Shown here one piece after another: positions 61,186 to 64,000 of a stretch of 64,000 nucleotides of DNA. The stretch is from NZQO01 sp964639255 (GTDB lineage: Bacteria > Bacteroidota > Bacteroidia > Flavobacteriales > Flavobacteriaceae), in contig CAZXDP010000002.1 in NCBI GenBank assembly GCA_964639255.1, positions 67,553 through 131,552 of the forward strand. The letters are read 5' to 3'. Both the position numbers and the translations under genes were made by a program. The stretch's first letter is position 1, and each line of letters begins with the position of its first letter. The notes below the pieces were generated by a model. The model was not told the origin of the DNA and did no database searches. It worked only from the letters and a program-made list of their open reading frames with translations.

Positions 61186-62802
61186 ATGTGGCAGAAAACC
61201 ATTAAGAATTTCACCCAAAACCCTAAGAATGATATCCTATCTGGCCTTACCGTGGCACTCGCCTTGGTGCCCGAGGCCGTGGCCTTCGCCTTTGTTGCCG
61301 GTGTAGACCCGTTGGTTGGTCTGTACGGAGCGTTTATGATGGGAATCGTTACCTCTTTATTTGGGGGCCGACCCGGAATGATATCGGGTGCCACGGGGGC
61401 TATGGCCGTGGTGATGGTGCACCTTATTCAAAGAGGGAATGAGGTGGGTAGCAACCTTGCCGTGCCTATAGAAAACCTAGGACTACAGTGGCTCTTCATA
61501 ACATTGCTATTTGTTGGAGTCATACAGATATTGGCCGGAGTCTTCAGGTTGGGAAAATTTGTGCGCTTAATTCCGCACCCTGTTATGATGGGATTCGTAA
61601 ATGGCCTTGCCATAGTGATTTTCCTTTCACAACTTGGACTCTTCAAAAAAACTGTTGATGGCACTCAAGCTTGGATTCAAGGTACCGAACTTGCCGTAAT
61701 GTTAGGTCTCGTACTGCTAACCATGGCAATTATGTTCTTTCTTCCAAAGGTTACCAAAAAAATACCGGCGGCTCTCACTGCAATTATTGTCGTTGCGGCG
61801 ATCGTTATCTTCGGAAATGTAGACGTAAGCACCGTAGGATCGTTTATACGAGAGGGCGGTGGTTCGGGTCTCGAAGGCGGACTTCCCTCGTTTCAAGACC
61901 AATTGTTTGCTATGTTCGGTACACTGCAAGGCCACTGGGACCTAATTTTTTCTACCGCCTTCATCCTGGCTGCGGTAGGGCTTATCGAAAGCCTAATGAC
62001 CCTGAACCTTATCGACGAGATGACTGAATCCCGCGGCTCTGGAAATCGGGAATGCGTGGCGCAGGGGGGCGCCAATATACTTAACGGACTCTTTGGGGGC
62101 ATGGGCGGTTGTGCTATGATTGGCCAGAGCATTATCAATGTGAATTCGGGGGGGCGCGGACGCCTATCTGGGGCTGTGGCTGCCATAGCCTTGCTTTGTT
62201 TTATTCTGTTTGCGGCACCGCTTATTGAGCAAATTCCCATAGCAGCCTTAGTAGGCGTGATGTTTATGGTGGTGATAGGAACTTTTGCCTGGAGCAGTTT
62301 CAGAATACTGAACAAGATCCCGCTTAGCGATGCTATTGTTTTAATTTCGGTCTCTGCCATTACCGTGTGGCAAGATCTTGCCATTGCCGTTATTGTTGGA
62401 GTTATAATGAGTGCCTTGGTTTTTGCGTGGGAAAATGCCACCCGCATTCGCGCCCGCAAACGTTTAAAAGACGATGGCACCAAGGTTTATGAAATATGGG
62501 GGCCGTTGTTCTTCGGTTCGGTGACGGCCTTTAATTCAAAGTTCGATCCAAGGGAAGATCCCAAACAGGTGGAACTGGATTTTATGGAATCGAAAGTAAG
62601 CGATCACAGTGGCGTCGAAGCTATTCGAAACCTAGCCAATAAATACCTAGATTTGGGGAAGAATATAAAGCTGACACATTTAAGTCCAGACTGCAAGGCG
62701 TTGCTTATAAAACGCAATCCGGAGTTTGATTCCATTATTGAAGACAACATCGACGACCCCCGGTACTATGTGGTAACCGATGTGTTGGATTCCGAAGTTT
62801 AA
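61186..62802 (+). CDS. SulP-family inorganic anion transporter
   Basis: 538 aa. About ten to twelve helices (~1-430). DILSGLTVALALVPEAVAFAFVAGVDPLVGLYGAF near residue 15 is the SulP signature, with GGRPGMISGATGAMAVVMV near 63 and the conserved MTESRGSGNRECVAQGGANILNGLFGGMGGCAMIGQS block near 280. A C-terminal STAS domain (~440-530) carries VSDHSGVEAIRNL. Known members move sulfate, bicarbonate or other anions; the substrate is not decidable here. The downstream 158 bp (to 62960) show no clear terminator. Confidence 0.92.
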   Translation: MWQKTIKNFTQNPKNDILSGLTVALALVPEAVAFAFVAGVDPLVGLYGAFMMGIVTSLFGGRPGMISGATGAMAVVMVHLIQRGNEVGSNLAVPIENLGLQWLFITLLFVGVIQILAGVFRLGKFVRLIPHPVMMGFVNGLAIVIFLSQLGLFKKTVDGTQAWIQGTELAVMLGLVLLTMAIMFFLPKVTKKIPAALTAIIVVAAIVIFGNVDVSTVGSFIREGGGSGLEGGLPSFQDQLFAMFGTLQGHWDLIFSTAFILAAVGLIESLMTLNLIDEMTESRGSGNRECVAQGGANILNGLFGGMGGCAMIGQSIINVNSGGRGRLSGAVAAIALLCFILFAAPLIEQIPIAALVGVMFMVVIGTFAWSSFRILNKIPLSDAIVLISVSAITVWQDLAIAVIVGVIMSALVFAWENATRIRARKRLKDDGTKVYEIWGPLFFGSVTAFNSKFDPREDPKQVELDFMESKVSDHSGVEAIRNLANKYLDLGKNIKLTHLSPDCKALLIKRNPEFDSIIEDNIDDPRYYVVTDVLDSEV

Positions 62803-62960
62803 GGAAGGGATAGCGTTTAGCTGCCCCTAACGTGATTTTGGTGCATTGCCCAAAGATCACTCGTCACTCTCTTAGTGTTGAATGCCAGCGACCTGCACAT
62901 TTTTTTAACAGTCCAGTATTGCTTTTATAACTATATTCGCCCCCCTATTCTGTATCTATT

Positions 62961-64000
62961 ATGAGAAAAGCCTTCCTTGCATGTCTCGTATCCCTGCTGT
63001 GCCTCAACATTTCGCTAAAGGCTCAAACCGACTCATTAGCGCCTATCGTCGATACGACGCAACGGGCACTTTCCTACCAACAACTGCTTTGGGAAATGGA
63101 GCGGCAACAGTTGCTAGATTCCTTAAAACGGGCGGAACTTCAGCAACAGTTGCTACTGTTGAAGTCGGGTGAAAGTTCGAAAAAAGAGGCCTTGCAACAG
63201 CAGCTCGATGCCTTAAATGCTGCTGAAACCTCGCGCTTGCAGGCAAAAAGAGATCAAATTGAAGCTCTAAAAACATCGACGAAGGGCTTTCCTGTGCTAG
63301 GCTTTTTCAACGATACCCTATTTACCCTATATACCAAATTGGGAAGCTTTTCGCCCAAGGAGCGCGCCCAGGCCGTAACCCGGCGCATCGAGGCGTTGCC
63401 CGGACGTATCCGATTTGAGGCCGATTCACTAAAAGTTCAGGAAACCGAAAATGCTGCCGAGGTGGTTTACGGCGAAACGGTATTGGTGAGCCTTTCGGAA
63501 AACGACGCTTTGTGGAACGAAACTACGTCTGTTGTATTGGCCCAAAATTATCGGAATATTATTGCCAGGGCAGTTGAAGAATATAAGGATGAGACAGGGC
63601 TGCTCACTATTGCCAAGGAAATTGGTCTAGCCCTGCTGGTATTGGGAGTGATCGTGTTGGCGGTGGTATATGTTTCCAGATTGTACCGCTGGACAGCCCA
63701 AAAAATTGAGGCACAGGAACAAAAACGCCTTCAAGGATTCACCTTCAGAAATTATACGGTATTCGATGCCAAGCAACAGGTTCGCGCCTTGCTTATGGTG
63801 AACAAAGTTTTGAAATGGGCCACCATCCTATTAGCCATTTACATTGCCCTACCGATATTGTTCGGTATATTTCCGCGTACGCAACATTTGGCAGATACAC
63901 TGTTTGGGTATCTTTTCAATCCTGTAAAGAACATTCTGCTCTCGTTTTGGAACTACCTTCCCAACCTCATCACCATTTTGGTGATCGTATTTTTATTTCG
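62961..64000 (+). CDS. Mechanosensitive ion channel family protein (partial, cut by window edge)
   Basis: The first 346 codons are visible and open to the window end. Signal peptide to about residue 22 (SLKAQ). Residues ~38-90 are a Gln/Leu/Glu-rich coiled coil, followed by a mixed alpha/beta periplasmic domain to ~205. Membrane helices lie near 213-235 and 273-295, with another beginning near 325. This layout fits long MscS-like channels with an N-terminal periplasmic domain, which release osmolytes on hypo-osmotic shock. The MscS pore and beta domain would lie beyond 64000, so the call rests on the N-terminal architecture and is tentative. Confidence 0.7.
   Translation, partial: MRKAFLACLVSLLCLNISLKAQTDSLAPIVDTTQRALSYQQLLWEMERQQLLDSLKRAELQQQLLLLKSGESSKKEALQQQLDALNAAETSRLQAKRDQIEALKTSTKGFPVLGFFNDTLFTLYTKLGSFSPKERAQAVTRRIEALPGRIRFEADSLKVQETENAAEVVYGETVLVSLSENDALWNETTSVVLAQNYRNIIARAVEEYKDETGLLTIAKEIGLALLVLGVIVLAVVYVSRLYRWTAQKIEAQEQKRLQGFTFRNYTVFDAKQQVRALLMVNKVLKWATILLAIYIALPILFGIFPRTQHLADTLFGYLFNPVKNILLSFWNYLPNLITILVIVFLF

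Overview
The window looks like chromosomal DNA of a gliding-type marine member of the Bacteroidota, probably family Flavobacteriaceae. The support is: Bacteroidota-type -7 promoter boxes (TAnnTTTG) just upstream of many ATG codons; a GldI-type lipoprotein isomerase; Bacteroidota-typical proteins (DUF5683 after parAB, DUF3810, an N-terminally extended signal peptidase I, a two-domain amidohydrolase); and the gene order rhomboid-rhomboid-mutL-small membrane protein-ribH-TPR protein, divergent from recF. I see no rRNA, tRNA, CRISPR array, prophage or insertion sequence. Genes are densely packed, often overlapping by 1-25 bp, and no gene-free stretch exceeds 300 bp.

1-771 (minus): biotin carboxylase (cut by the window edge) and its biotin carrier. 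1027-9038 (plus): the most distinctive region, a tight six-gene operon. It encodes a membrane b-type cytochrome, a membrane-anchored Fe-S/FAD/NAD(P) oxidoreductase, two exported repeat cytochromes with 23 and 22 CXXCH heme motifs, a predicted outer-membrane beta-barrel and a lipoprotein. It reads as an electron route from the inner membrane, through a periplasmic heme wire, towards the outer membrane. 9059-12211 (minus): CcsBA, the enzyme that attaches heme to c-type cytochromes. 12467-14303: a sugar dehydrogenase and a cytochrome c lipoprotein, separated by a nested palindromic repeat element. 14385-20393: uridine kinase, a DivIC/FtsB-like protein, both methylmalonyl-CoA mutase subunits, an acetyltransferase and a dienoyl-CoA reductase-like protein; with the carboxylase this suggests propionyl-CoA metabolism. 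20415-24162: an outer-membrane protein and a large M16 protease.

24333-29545: parA-parB-DUF5683-dapB-lepB-wbqC operon (chromosome partitioning, lysine/peptidoglycan synthesis, protein export). 29542-35732 (minus): endonuclease-like protein, two rhomboids, mutL, a small membrane protein, ribH and a TPR protein. 35883-37712: recF, a lipoprotein and a DUF721 protein, ending at a hairpin shared with convergent ndk. 38335-41023: nanoRNase/PAP phosphatase and two lipoprotein prolyl isomerases. 41085-48080: a dipeptidase, a DUF3810 zinc-peptidase-like membrane protein and two exported amidohydrolases.

48124-54337: a surface-glycan (LPS core-like) cluster with a Kdo/LPS kinase-like protein, a GT9 enzyme, four GT2 enzymes in two paralogous pairs, and a TagB-like glycerophosphotransferase-like protein. 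54485-64000: tRNA modification and CCA addition, heme A synthase, a small acidic protein, a nucleoid-associated protein, an ABC exporter pair, a SulP transporter and a mechanosensitive channel cut by the right edge.

The best candidate for a little-described system is the 45-heme operon at 1027-9038 together with CcsBA. Gene functions are inferred from motifs and remembered families; no database search was possible.
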